Numbered from the stretch's first letter, positions 18,223-27,557 are shown. The stretch: 64,000 nt of DNA from Woeseiaceae bacterium (GCA_021773115.1 JAJFKS010000034.1:1-64000); one strand, 5' to 3'. Translations and numbers: made by a program. Notes: generated from the sequence alone by a model not told the origin.

Positions 18223-19914
18223 ATGAAAGCTTTTCGCCTTATCTCTGTTGCAGCAGCCGGCCTGGTCCTCGCCGCTTGTTCCAGTGGCGACATCAACCTG
18301 TCACCGACCACGTCGGTCAGTGACAGCAACAATACGACCAATACAGGCTCTGGCACCAGCCCCGACGACATCTGCGCAAGTTACGCGAAAGACGGCCAGA
18401 CGATTCAGGGCACGGCAGATGCTAGTGGTAACTGCACATACGGATCGGCGTTTGTCGGGCCGAAGAACAACCTGTCGGTTGATCTTCTGATTCCGGCGCT
18501 GCCAGACGGCGGAGCGCATATCTTTACAGCGAGCCTTTTTGTTGGCGATACATACCGCACGCAAGCAGGCCTCGCCGCGGCCGGCATTACACAAGGTGGT
18601 GACGGTCCGACGTTGACGATCGAACCGGGTGCGACGCTCGCGTTTCAGACCAACAAAGATTTTATCATCATCAATCGCGGCTCACAGATTCTTGCCAACG
18701 GCACTGTCGACAACCCGATTACGATCACGTCGGTCTCGGACATCAACGGCACGGTTGGACCAGAAGACGTCCAGCAGTGGGGCGGCATCGTAATCAACGG
18801 TTTTGCTGTCAGTAACAAGTGCAGCTACACCGGCATTCGTGGCCAGTCCGGATTCGCGCTGACTCCGGCGACCGAATGTTCGATTGAGGCTGAAGGATCC
18901 GCAGGCGATGATGAGTCACAATACGGCGGTGACAATGATGCTGACGATTCCGGAATTCTGCGCTATGTCGTCGTCAAGCACACCGGTGCTGAAGTGGGTA
19001 ATGGCGATGAGCTCAACGGCATCTCCTTTGGTGGCGTAGGCAGCGCGACGGTTGTCGAAAACCTGCAGGTTTACTCAACCTTTGATGACGGCATCGAAAT
19101 GTTCGGCGGATCGGTTGATATCAGCAACTTCGTCGCACTCTATGCACGCGATGACTCAATCGATATCGACGAAGGCTGGAACGGTACGATCACGAACGCA
19201 TTGGTGATTCAGTCGGAATTGGATGGCAACCACTGCATTGAGGCCGACGGCATCGGTTCCTACTCCAGCAAGGATCAGGCAACCAAGGACGACTTTATTG
19301 CACGCGGACTCAACAGCCGACCGACCATCAACAACCTGACCTGTATCATTTCGGCAAATATCGGTGGAACGCACGGCGAGGGCGCAGGCTGGCGTCTACG
19401 CGAGGGTATCTGGCCGACAATCAATGATTCTCAGGTTATCTCTTCCTTCGGTGCCAACGACCTGTCGGATCCAGACGATAACTATTGCTTGCGCATTGAC
19501 AACGTCGAGACGCACGAAGCGGCGATTAACGGTGACCTGCAACTGAACGCCATCGTATTCGCTTGCCAGGAGAACGAAAAGGGCTCGACCATTGCGGATC
19601 GAAACGCGGTGACAACCATCGCCGGCGAAAAGTTATTCGCAGAGTCGGGCGGCAACCAGTTCGCAACGGTCGCCGATGGCATTGCGCAAGATCCCACGTC
19701 AGCGAACGACGCAGGTCTGTTGCTGCTGGAAGGTAATCAGCCAATTTACTCTACACTCTGGACAATGTCGTTGATCGACGGTGCGGCGCCAATTGCCACC
19801 ACGCAGCCGGCGGGCGAGTTCCTCGGTGGTGTCAGCCTGTCGACAGACTGGATCGCAGGCTGGACCTACGGCATCTCTGAGACCAATCGTGGCCAACCAC
19901 TGTGGTTTGAATAA
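18223..19914 (+). CDS. Outer-membrane lipoprotein, beta-helix-like, Pho-linked
   Basis: 563 residues. The N-terminus MKAFRLISVAAAGLVLAACS has a lipobox (LAAC), followed by a long Ser/Thr/Asn linker. The body is rich in G, N and D with short repeated strands, for example TLTIEPGATLAFQ and IIINRGSQILANGTVDNPITI, a right-handed parallel beta-helix pattern. Paired cysteines (ICASY with NCTY; KCSY with ECSI; YCLRI with FACQ) suggest disulfides in an exposed protein. The stop codon overlaps the ATG of the following TBDT by one base. The pair recalls a SusD/SusC arrangement: surface lipoprotein plus receptor. The Pho box upstream suggests capture of phosphorus compounds. No sequence similarity to SusD itself is visible. 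Confidence 0.8.
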   Translation: MKAFRLISVAAAGLVLAACSSGDINLSPTTSVSDSNNTTNTGSGTSPDDICASYAKDGQTIQGTADASGNCTYGSAFVGPKNNLSVDLLIPALPDGGAHIFTASLFVGDTYRTQAGLAAAGITQGGDGPTLTIEPGATLAFQTNKDFIIINRGSQILANGTVDNPITITSVSDINGTVGPEDVQQWGGIVINGFAVSNKCSYTGIRGQSGFALTPATECSIEAEGSAGDDESQYGGDNDADDSGILRYVVVKHTGAEVGNGDELNGISFGGVGSATVVENLQVYSTFDDGIEMFGGSVDISNFVALYARDDSIDIDEGWNGTITNALVIQSELDGNHCIEADGIGSYSSKDQATKDDFIARGLNSRPTINNLTCIISANIGGTHGEGAGWRLREGIWPTINDSQVISSFGANDLSDPDDNYCLRIDNVETHEAAINGDLQLNAIVFACQENEKGSTIADRNAVTTIAGEKLFAESGGNQFATVADGIAQDPTSANDAGLLLLEGNQPIYSTLWTMSLIDGAAPIATTQPAGEFLGGVSLSTDWIAGWTYGISETNRGQPLWFE

Positions 19915-22694
19915 TGAAGACGCGTCATAGCAAAATTTACGCAAATGCACTCGCAGCGTTCGCTGCGGGTGCCTTTTGGCACTCAGCCCTGGCACAGGAA
20001 AGCGATGTCGTTGCCGAGCCAGGAATTCCACAGCTCTCGGCGGATGATGCCGGTATTGAGGAGGTTGTCGTTACTGGTCGCTTTATTAGCTCTAGTCAGT
20101 CGCTTGTCAATGAGCGCCTTGATGACGCTTTCGCAGCCGACCTTCTTGGGGCTGACGCGATCTCGAGATTAGGCGATTCCACTGTTGCTGCGGCCTTACG
20201 TCGTGTGCCCGGTCTTACGCTGGTGCAGGATAAGTATGTCTACATTCGTGGACTCGGTGAACGCTACTCGCAAAGCACACTCAACCGAGCACAGATTCCG
20301 TCGCCGGACCTGACGCGTAATGTCATTCCCCTGAACGTGTTTCCGACCTCCATTGTTGAATCTCTACGCGTTCAAAAGGCGTGGTCCGCGGACCTGCCCG
20401 CGAACTTCGGTGGTGGCGCTATTGATATCCGTACGAAAGGCATTCCCGACCAATTGACGTTCAAGTTTGAACTAGGCCTCGGTGATAACAGCGAAAACCC
20501 GGGCAAAGTGAATAGCTACTCGGGCGGTCGCGATGACAATCTTGGTATCGACGACGGAACCCGTGCCCTGTCTCCTTTCATTCAAAGCGGCATAATTGAC
20601 TATCAGGGCAGCCCGAGCGTGAATTCGATCCTCGTCTTTTTGCAAGGCCAGGACCCGTCTGCGAATCTCTTTGACGCGCAATCGGCTAATCGCGATCTGG
20701 CGTTGGCACTTAACAGAAACATCAGTATCACTCAGGAAGACACGGATCCGGACTACACGGTCCGAACAAGTTTTGGCAATAACCTCGAACTCGGGCAAGA
20801 CTGGGAGGCGGGCTTTAATCTCGGCGCATCTTACAATACTGACTGGCGTTTTCGTCGCACCCGAACGGCGACTTTCGGATTACCCGAAGAGCAAAACGGC
20901 ATCAAGGAAGAGTCGACCCACGCGGTCAATATTGCAGGAACCGTGAACTTCGGATTGAAATTCATCGAAGACCATGAAATCTCGACGACCAGCCTGTTCT
21001 TGCGCAATACGGATGACGAGACCGAAGTCTTCGATTTCTTCAACGAAAATCGCCCGCTCTCGAGCGGTCGTGGTTTCCGTGATTATCGTTTGCAATTCGA
21101 AGAACGCGAGATGGTGACACACCAGATAGACGGTACCCACTATCTGGGCAGTGGCACTCGCGAACGACTGCCGTTCCTTGGCCGGTTACTGAGTCGACTG
21201 CCGGAAGAAACGAAAATCGAGTGGTTTTATTCAAATTCAACGGCCAACACCAGTATTCCGAATCAGGTCTCCATCGCCTCCGAAACGTTTACCGACAGGG
21301 ATACCGGCGCGGTGCTCAGCGAGTCCGTTCGGCTGACATCGTCTGCAGCCGATTATCGTTTCACGGATCTCGACGACGAGGTGGACAATTACGGCTGGAG
21401 CGCTACGCTGCCGATCGATTTTCGTGATTCCTATCTGGAGCTCAGTGGCGGTTTTGATCATGCACAGAAAGCGCGTATTTATCGCCAGTCGCAATTCAGC
21501 CTGGGATTCCTGAACGTCGTTGATCCATCGGTCTTGCAAGGCTCGTTGGGAGATGTGTTCTCGGATGGCAATATTCTTGCCGATAGTCCCGACCCAGATG
21601 CAACGAATCCAGTCCCGGGAGCACGGGTTTTCCTCAACAATGTGGTGTTTGATCGACAGGGAACGAACTCCAACAGTTACCTGGCGGCAACCATGACGGA
21701 TTCCGTCTGGGGTAAGGTCGACTGGACTGTACGAGATACGTGGCGCTTTGCCGCCGGTGCCCGTTGGGAGGATTACCGACAAGCGGCTGTGGACTGGAAC
21801 CCTGATGGATTCAGTATCGATTCGCCACAGGTCACGACTGACATTGACGAACTGCGACAAGGTATCTTCAATGAAGATCGCGTCTACCCCGCTGCCGGCA
21901 TCACGTATATGGGCGATTTCTGGGCAGAGACGTTTCAGTTGCGGCTCGGTGTCAGCGAGACTGCGATTCGTCCCGATCTTCGTGAGATAACCGATTCGAG
22001 CTACATCGATCCCATAACGGGCGATCTCGTACGCGGCAATCCCGGCATCGTGCCTTCGGATATCCAGAATATCGACTTGCGCGCCGAGTGGTACTTTTCC
22101 AACGGAGATAATTTCACCGTTACGGCGTTCCATAAGGACATTGACAATCCGATCGAGTTTTTCGAGATTCCGGCCAGTGACACCACGGTCGCCCGTGAAA
22201 TTATCAACGCCGAGTCAGGAAAAGTGTACGGCCTGGAAGTAGAGCTTCTCAAAGAACTGTCGTTTTTGGGTGGCCCGTTCGAGATGTTCTTTGTGCAGGG
22301 CAATTTGACGGTGCAGGATTCGGAACTTGTCGCAGGTCCCAATGCCAACGTACCGACAAACCCGGTGCGAAAGTTGTCTGGCGCCTCCGACTATGTCGCT
22401 AATCTGATGATCGGATTCGACTCTCCGGACGCGAAACATACGGCATCGATCATATACAATGTTTCCGGCGAACGACTTTATGTCGCCGGACGAAACGGAT
22501 CGCCGGACGGATTCGAGCAACCGTTCCAGTCGCTGGATTTCACTTACTTTTGGTATCCAACGGAACGCATAACGGTCAAGGCCAAGGCGCAAAATCTTCT
22601 GGGTGAAACGATCGAAATCAGACGCGGCAATGTAACAACGTTTGAAGAAGACCCTGGGACTGTAATGTCATTAAGTATGTCCTGGGCGTTATAA
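19914..22694 (+). CDS. TonB-dependent receptor, translationally coupled to the lipoprotein
   Basis: 926 residues. The start overlaps the upstream stop (TAATG). A signal peptide ends at HSALAQE, then the TonB-box-like EEVVVTGRF. The plug domain has DSTVAAALRRVPGLTLVQD and YVYIRGLGERYSQSTLN, the barrel follows and the C-terminus is MSLSMSWAL. The GLGERYS motif marks a TBDT class common in phosphate-linked loci of Proteobacteria; I state this from general family knowledge only. A strong terminator follows, so the operon is two genes. Confidence 0.9.
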   Translation: MKTRHSKIYANALAAFAAGAFWHSALAQESDVVAEPGIPQLSADDAGIEEVVVTGRFISSSQSLVNERLDDAFAADLLGADAISRLGDSTVAAALRRVPGLTLVQDKYVYIRGLGERYSQSTLNRAQIPSPDLTRNVIPLNVFPTSIVESLRVQKAWSADLPANFGGGAIDIRTKGIPDQLTFKFELGLGDNSENPGKVNSYSGGRDDNLGIDDGTRALSPFIQSGIIDYQGSPSVNSILVFLQGQDPSANLFDAQSANRDLALALNRNISITQEDTDPDYTVRTSFGNNLELGQDWEAGFNLGASYNTDWRFRRTRTATFGLPEEQNGIKEESTHAVNIAGTVNFGLKFIEDHEISTTSLFLRNTDDETEVFDFFNENRPLSSGRGFRDYRLQFEEREMVTHQIDGTHYLGSGTRERLPFLGRLLSRLPEETKIEWFYSNSTANTSIPNQVSIASETFTDRDTGAVLSESVRLTSSAADYRFTDLDDEVDNYGWSATLPIDFRDSYLELSGGFDHAQKARIYRQSQFSLGFLNVVDPSVLQGSLGDVFSDGNILADSPDPDATNPVPGARVFLNNVVFDRQGTNSNSYLAATMTDSVWGKVDWTVRDTWRFAAGARWEDYRQAAVDWNPDGFSIDSPQVTTDIDELRQGIFNEDRVYPAAGITYMGDFWAETFQLRLGVSETAIRPDLREITDSSYIDPITGDLVRGNPGIVPSDIQNIDLRAEWYFSNGDNFTVTAFHKDIDNPIEFFEIPASDTTVAREIINAESGKVYGLEVELLKELSFLGGPFEMFFVQGNLTVQDSELVAGPNANVPTNPVRKLSGASDYVANLMIGFDSPDAKHTASIIYNVSGERLYVAGRNGSPDGFEQPFQSLDFTYFWYPTERITVKAKAQNLLGETIEIRRGNVTTFEEDPGTVMSLSMSWAL

Positions 22695-22724
22695 GCGAAG
22701 TCCCCCCTGACTTCGACTCCCGGC

Positions 22725-22753
22725 CCCGCCATCTGGCGGGGCGTTTTTGTTTG
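22725..22753 (+). terminator. Rho-independent terminator
   Basis: CCCCGCCA and TGGCGGGG form an 8-bp GC-rich stem with a 2-base loop, followed by CGTTTTTGTTT. It lies 31 bp after the TBDT stop. Confidence 0.88.
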
Positions 22754-23061
22754 GAGCTGGTGTTCGAAGTCCAGATGGACCAAGAGTCACTCCAGGCCAG
22801 CTTTCACCTCCAAAACCCGACTTGTTATTGAAGCCCCAGCTTCTCCGCATTTCCTCGATGTTTGGCGTGCTTGAAACGTCCGCCCGGCGTAGATACTGAT
22901 AAGGCACCGCAATCGCTCGCCCGGCCGCAATAGGACCAAACCTAGCCCGCTACACAGCCATTCAATCGGAATACCAATTCTGTATGCCGTCAGCGCCTAT
23001 GGGACAGATTTAGCGCTAGTTTAAGGGAGAATTCTTGTTCATCCTAACCTGAGGAGTTGAG
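22754..23061. other. Gene-free stretch before the IS fragments
   Basis: No coding frame here has a recognisable motif. TGGGACAGATTTAGCGCT at about 22998-23015 could be an IS3-type terminal repeat, since the OrfA remnant starts about 50 bp later, but no matching right end is seen. Confidence 0.3.
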
Positions 23062-23490
23062 ATGATACGGAGACCAGCGGGACGACCGTCGTCGTCAGAA
23101 AAAGTCATTCGTGATATCAAGCGCAAGACACGCAAGCAGTACGGTGCAGAGGAAAAGATCCGCATTGTTCTGGATGAATTGCGTGGCGAAGACAGTATTG
23201 CCGAGCTGTGCCGACGAGAAGGCATTGCGCAGAGCCTGTATTAGTGCGAAGCCTGCCCTTGGGGTACAAATGGTCCAAGGACTTCATGGAGACCGGCAAG
23301 AAGCGCCTGGCCGGCGATATTGTGCGCCAGGCCAACAGCAGCGAAGTCACCGACCTGCGTCGTGAAGCGCGGGATCTGAAAGAGGTGGTTGCCGAACAAA
23401 CGTTGGAACTGCGGCTGCTCAAAAAAAGCATGCTCGGGGGTGGGGAGGGACTCGAATGAGATATGAGTCTGTGCAGTTAACTGTGTAAAC
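23062..23490 (+). pseudogene. IS3-family transposase OrfA, disrupted, with OrfB stub
   Basis: The first part (GRPSSSEKVIRDIKRK, EEKIRIVLDELRGEDS, ELCRREGIAQSLY) is the helix-turn-helix region of IS3 OrfA. It ends at a stop at 23242-23244. The protein resumes in another frame at 23265 as YKWSKDFMETGKKRLAGD and continues through a leucine-zipper-like segment to 23459. A 23-base insertion (23242-23264) explains the break exactly. OrfB is reduced to about ten codons (MRYESVQLTV) before a stop at the junction with the IS256 piece. Confidence 0.8.
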
Positions 23491-23496
23491 GCCAAA

Positions 23497-23886
23497 TCAT
23501 GATTGAAAACTCAATTCGCCATCGTATTGAATGGCAAACTGGTTGAGTGCATTTTTCCAGTCTGTGACCGGCCGTTTCCAGCGCTTCGACGCCTCCATTG
23601 CAGACAGGTAAACCACTTTCAATGCCGCCGTGTCGCTGGGAAAGAGTTTGCGTTTCCTGACCGATTTCCGGATCATGCTATTCAGGGATTCAATTGCGTT
23701 GGTTGTGTAAATCACTTTGCGGATTTCCGGCGCGTAGTCGAAAATCGTAATCAGGTTCGGCCAGTGTCGGCGCCACATCATGCCGATGGATGGGAACTTG
23801 GCGTCCCATTTTTCACAGAAGGCATCGAGCTCGGCTTCCCCAGGGGAAAACATCGAGCGAACCATCTTCTCTTGCGATGAAATCAT
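23497..23886 (-). pseudogene. IS256-family (mutator-type) transposase, C-terminal fragment
   Basis: 129 residues with IRKVIYTTNAIESLNSMIRK, the conserved C-terminal block of mutator transposases, and the usual ending TDWKNALNQFAIQYDGEL. The catalytic N-terminal two-thirds is missing beyond 23886. The start codon here is incidental. Nothing else is seen between 23887 and 24067. Confidence 0.85.
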
Positions 23887-24067
23887 CTAACGTGGATGCT
23901 ACGTAGTTAATCACGTTTTTCACTTTTTCATACCTACCTGTCTATTCGCTGTCCGTGGTGGCTAGCAATACAGTTCATATATTGTGCTAATGCCCAAAGG
24001 CCATAAGCTAAGGCCAGCCAGTCGATTTGTTTTGACCCCGGCTGCCTGGCAGCGTGATCTAGCACCA

Positions 24068-24598
24068 TCAGGACGATACAATATCTACCAGAAATGAATT
24101 CAGTGTTGCCACCAGTCGCTTCTTGTATTCGCCGCTCGTAGTCAGCGAGCGCACCTGTTCTGGTGAGCGACCGATCAACGGTACTCTCAAGATTGGGTCA
24201 GTCGAGAACCGCGATGACAAGGTTGCCATGACATCACTAAGCGCCCCGAGCGCGAGGTCACCGCGATGTGAAGCGTGCAGGAGCAGTATTGGCTTGTGGA
24301 CAATTTCGGGTCTGGAGACGAGCCAATCCAATGCGTTCTTGAGGCCTCCTGGGATACCGTGCACGTATTCCGGGCTGGCGACAATGAGGCCATCGGCGCG
24401 TTCGATCTGGTGAGCGAACATTTTCACCGGCTCAGGCATCTGCTCGCCCTCCATGTCTGGATTGAAGATGGGTAATTTACCGATCCCGTCATACAGCCGG
24501 TATTGCACGCCGACGGGAAAGAACTCGGACAATGCGACCAACAATGCTGTGTTGGTCGATGCCTGACGTTGACTCCCGGATATACCTATTATTCTCAA
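24068..24598 (-). CDS. NADPH-dependent FMN reductase family protein
   Basis: About 176 residues with a flavodoxin-like fold: IIGISGSQRQASTNTALL at the start (phosphate-binding loop), then ADGLIVASPEYVHGIPGGLKNALDWL (the SPEYxxxxPGxLKNALDW motif of this family). A TTG at 24598 is the best-placed start, because the longer frame upstream has no homology. Members reduce FMN, quinones or chromate with NAD(P)H. It sits among IS fragments with no clear partner. Confidence 0.85.
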   Translation of the reverse strand: MRIIGISGSQRQASTNTALLVALSEFFPVGVQYRLYDGIGKLPIFNPDMEGEQMPEPVKMFAHQIERADGLIVASPEYVHGIPGGLKNALDWLVSRPEIVHKPILLLHASHRGDLALGALSDVMATLSSRFSTDPILRVPLIGRSPEQVRSLTTSGEYKKRLVATLNSFLVDIVSS

Positions 24599-24681
24599 TA
24601 CGGTTCTTCTACGTATTAAACAAGGCTCCAATTCTATCAAGATGGTATTTTTTAGCGCGGCAGCTGCCCATAGTGGATCGA

Positions 24682-24852
24682 ATGATTGCCAAGAATAAAT
24701 GTTGCAAATGTGGGCATAAATGGTCTGACAAGCCGATCGGGTTTGCCGAGTATCATGCCTGTCCTGCATGCGGTTCTGACTATTGGGTGTGGACGAACTA
24801 CCCTGATCCCGATACAAGCGATGCTACAGATACCGAATTAGCTGTTACTTGA
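24682..24852 (+). CDS. Small zinc-ribbon protein
   Basis: 56 residues from an internal ATG (MIAKNKCCKCGHKW). Two CxxC knuckles (CCKCG and CPACG) form a zinc ribbon, with an acidic tail (DPDTSDATDTE). No strong ribosome site is visible, but the knuckle spacing and the sharp end of the motif argue for a real protein. Function is unknown. It is divergent from the FMN reductase. Confidence 0.6.
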   Translation: MIAKNKCCKCGHKWSDKPIGFAEYHACPACGSDYWVWTNYPDPDTSDATDTELAVT

Positions 24853-24985
24853 TCTGACCGGGCACCTCCTGACGGCGTTCCACTGTTAGCTATTGAGCCA
24901 AAGCGATCAAACTGCATCTTGTGAGAACCCCGCTTTGCGAAGCCTTGGCGTGTTTTATGCAGTCCAATCGCTTTTGTGGGGTGAT

Positions 24986-25255
24986 TCATTCGGCGGTTTC
25001 CAAGTACCCAAACACCTCCAGTAGTCCACTCGCGTCTTTCAGCATAACCGCAAGCGGCGACGCGCCATCCCAAAGTACGCAAGGCCTGTGAAACCAGGTA
25101 TTGGAAGAATCTATCTCACTTGAATATGCCAAAGTCGAGTAGGCGCTGGCGAATAGGATCATGCGAGAGCGATCGACGATCGATTCAAAGCTGGTTCTGC
25201 TTGTTCCGCAAAGAAGAGTTAGTGCGTCTTCGTCAGACACGTTCCACGCCGTCAA
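24986..25255 (-). CDS. MbcA/ParS/Xre-type antitoxin-like protein, possibly truncated
   Basis: 89 residues from a TTG. ILTAWNVSDEDALTLLCG matches the family's 'AW-x-SDEEA-x-LLG' helix, and WFHRPCVLWDGASPLAVML plus GLLEVFGYLE match the C-terminal toxin-binding domain (DUF2384). Family homology starts some residues before the TTG, but stops close the frame at about 25287, so the N-terminus may be lost. No RES-type toxin gene follows. This is a solitary or decaying antitoxin. Confidence 0.55.
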   Translation of the reverse strand: MTAWNVSDEDALTLLCGTSRTSFESIVDRSRMILFASAYSTLAYSSEIDSSNTWFHRPCVLWDGASPLAVMLKDASGLLEVFGYLETAE

Positions 25256-25431
25256 AATGCTAGCAATCGACCGGCCTTGATGCAGGCCATTCCTGCCCTA
25301 TTATCAGCGGCACTGGGAGGTTCGATGCCGACCGTGTGCCACCAATTCCTATCGCCAATTTGGATAGCGTATTTGCCGAACAATTCGGGTGCGATGCCAG
25401 AATCGAAGAAGATGGTCTCGAGGGACCGACT

Positions 25432-25653
25432 TCATGGTTGCTCCCCGAATTCAATCTTGACCTTGGCCGCTCCCTTCGAAGCCAGCCATACATAGATCAA
25501 AATTCCAGTACTTTCGACAAAGCTCAAAGCGGGCAGATCGAATATAGGTGATACCAAGCGATTCCACAGCCACCAGCTCGGAATCCAAACGGCTAGTAGG
25601 CTCAGGAGAAGCCAGGGGAGGGCAATAATTGCGAGACGAAGCATATTTTCCAT
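25432..25653 (-). CDS. Small two-helix membrane protein
   Basis: 73 residues with a good ribosome site (TGAGGAAATT) before the ATG. Two hydrophobic helices (IIALPWLLLSLLAVWI and LSFVESTGILIYVWLA) are followed by a short charged tail (KVKIEFGEQP). The family is not recognised. The stretch 25256-25431 between it and the antitoxin-like gene holds nothing I can support. Confidence 0.55.
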   Translation of the reverse strand: MENMLRLAIIALPWLLLSLLAVWIPSWWLWNRLVSPIFDLPALSFVESTGILIYVWLASKGAAKVKIEFGEQP

Positions 25654-25754
25654 GCGATAATTTCCTCAGTGTTTAGGGGGCCAGATTTGGTAGGTGTCGC
25701 TGGTCTGATGGCGACAGGGAAAACTTGGCTGTGACCGTGCGAAGCAAAATTAGG

Positions 25755-25858
25755 GTCTCGAATGAGACATCGATAAGGTACCGTTTGAGACTGCGGTCAG
25801 GAGGATGGGTCTCAAGTAAGACCCTGAGTACCTTCACTTTTTTGGTCCCGAATGGGAC
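25755..25858. repeat. Three short related hairpins
   Basis: GTCTCGAATGAGAC (25755-25768), GTCTCAAGTAAGAC (25809-25822) and GTCCCGAATGGGAC (25845-25858) are three variants of one 14-base hairpin within 104 bp. The middle one extends to a 6-bp stem. Compensating changes (T-A to C-G) keep pairing in the third copy. Role unknown. Between here and 26084 no gene is seen. Confidence 0.5.
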
Positions 25859-26084
25859 TTCTTAGATTGAGACCGTTGATTGGCGCGGACCCTGGGGTTG
25901 CTTCGGAGTACCCTTGGGGACGCCATACATAGCCACCTGGGCAGCTGGTAGTGTATCCGACACTCCAGCGTGCCCGGGTCGGTACTGACAAATTAACTCC
26001 TCGGCTCGTGCTTTTTGCCGTGTATGCACGACTTATGTGGCCACCGCACAAATCCAAGACGCAAAGGCGTGTTGTCGAAATACT

Positions 26085-26184
26085 CGATAAGACTCAGGCT
26101 AAAACGGTGATAGAGCCATACAGCATATTGAATGATTTCCGGCGGGAACCGGTGGCGCTTGTACATCGTTGTTGATCTTTTCAT
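26085..26184 (-). pseudogene. IS6-family transposase, N-terminal fragment
   Basis: YKRHRFPPEIIQYAVWLYHR is the conserved start of IS6-family transposases. Homology stops after about 33 residues (RFSLS) and unrelated sequence follows (EYFDNTPLRLGF). The remaining 200 residues are absent. Confidence 0.75.
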
Positions 26185-26320
26185 CCAACAATTACGCTTT
26201 ATCGCCACTTAACTTGTCAATACCGTGCCTTCCGATCCAGGACGGTAATCTTGCTCGCCGGTCTTGTGCCTCGATTTGCGCCTCGTAAAATGTGGGGATG
26301 CCTTTCGTCAGATGCGTTCT

Positions 26321-27235
26321 CTAGGCACCTCCCCGATTGATGTTGTTCGAACACTCCAGCAGTGTCCTCTCGGCTGAGGCCAGGTGCGCCTCCATTGCAT
26401 TGACCGCTGCGGACACGTCGTGTGCCAGGATTGCGACCAAAAGGTCGACATGTTCATTCAGTGCCACCCAAAAACGCCCTTTTTCACCTTCCTTCGTCCA
26501 CTGGTAGTGGTAGTGGCACACGAAAGACACTACCTCGAAAAATTGCGCGATAAATTGGTTGTTGGCGCCCTTCTGAATTGCCAAATGCAGCCTCACATCG
26601 AGGTCCGGCAGCTTCATGAAATGATTGTCGAAATCCTTTTTCAACGCCTGGTGTTCGGCAAGTAAATCCTGCAGCTCCTCCAGGACCGGATGGTCTTCGT
26701 CCAGCGTCAGGAGTTTCACCAATGCCCGCATCTCCAATACCCTGCGAAACTCAATCAGTTCCTTGGCAAAGCGATCGTCAAACGTGGCCATTTGCCACTG
26801 GGAACGGGGCTTCTTCCTGATCAGGCCAAACCGCGAAAACTTGAACAGGTACTCCCTGACAGTCACGGTATTGCAGCCGGATTGCTTCGCCAGTTCAAGC
26901 TCAGAAAAGCGGTCCCCGGGCAATAATTGGCCGTCGTTGATCAGGGACAGGAAATATTTCTGGATCACTTCTTCCTTGGAAGAAGGCGCACTGCTGATAT
27001 CGTAGTAATCGGTTTTCTTCGGATTCCGGGCCACCCGCTTGCCGACACTGTCGCGCTTGATCAGGCCAACTTTCTCCAGGCCATCAACGACCGTTCGAAC
27101 AGTGGTGCGACTGACATCCAGCTGCCGTGCCAGCGCCAATTCGCCGGGTAGATACGGATTGTCTGAAATGGCTAGTGTCCGCATCTGGTCCAGCAGCAGG
27201 TTGCTGGTTTTTTGTACCAAATAGCTGTTTTTCAC
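26321..27235 (-). CDS. FadR-type GntR regulator with tandem winged helices
   Basis: 304 residues from a GTG at 27235 preceded by AAAGG; the longer upstream frame has no homology. Residues about 5-65 form one winged helix (LPGELALARQLDVSRTTVRTVVDGLEKVGLIKR) and residues about 85-150 a second (LLPGDRFSELELAKQSGCNTVTVREYLFKF). The C-terminal helical FCD-like effector domain follows (EFRRVLEMRALV, DLDVRLHLAIQKGANNQFI, LNEHVDLLVAILAHD). Two DNA-binding domains in one chain are unusual for this family. It heads the fucose-polymer locus and is one of two candidate readers of the 13-bp operators. Confidence 0.85.
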   Translation of the reverse strand: MKNSYLVQKTSNLLLDQMRTLAISDNPYLPGELALARQLDVSRTTVRTVVDGLEKVGLIKRDSVGKRVARNPKKTDYYDISSAPSSKEEVIQKYFLSLINDGQLLPGDRFSELELAKQSGCNTVTVREYLFKFSRFGLIRKKPRSQWQMATFDDRFAKELIEFRRVLEMRALVKLLTLDEDHPVLEELQDLLAEHQALKKDFDNHFMKLPDLDVRLHLAIQKGANNQFIAQFFEVVSFVCHYHYQWTKEGEKGRFWVALNEHVDLLVAILAHDVSAAVNAMEAHLASAERTLLECSNNINRGGA

Positions 27236-27505
27236 GCAGACGCCTTTATTGCAAAGTCCATATATTTTTTGCCATCCCCGCCGGAAAGTTACGAGAATTA
27301 TACACAGGACATTATTCTCAGGGCGTTGCTGCTCTGAAACGGACAGTGAAGCTACTTCGTACGGAGCTTTTGACGCCCGATCCGGGCTGTTGACAGTGGA
27401 AAATCGGTGCCGAACGACTGGCGTTCGGCGTGCACTCGGACCGATTATACGGGCCTTGACAGGCGTGGGCACACCGACGGTGATGGAAGGGTGGGCGGAA
27501 AAGCA

Positions 27506-27530
27506 AACTGCGGCCACTTGGGCCGCAGTT
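27506..27530 (-). terminator. Rho-independent terminator
   Basis: AACTGCGGCC and GGCCGCAGTT form a perfect 10-bp stem with a 5-base loop. On the minus strand it is followed by TGCTTTTCC. It lies 28 bp past the stop of the hydrolase at 27558. Confidence 0.85.
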
Positions 27531-27557
27531 CGCAAATGAAAAGCGTTCAACCTGCGA

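Noticed and set aside
22689-22907. 72-codon minus-strand frame over the terminator
   Set aside because: It runs through a clear terminator hairpin and has no ribosome site or motif.
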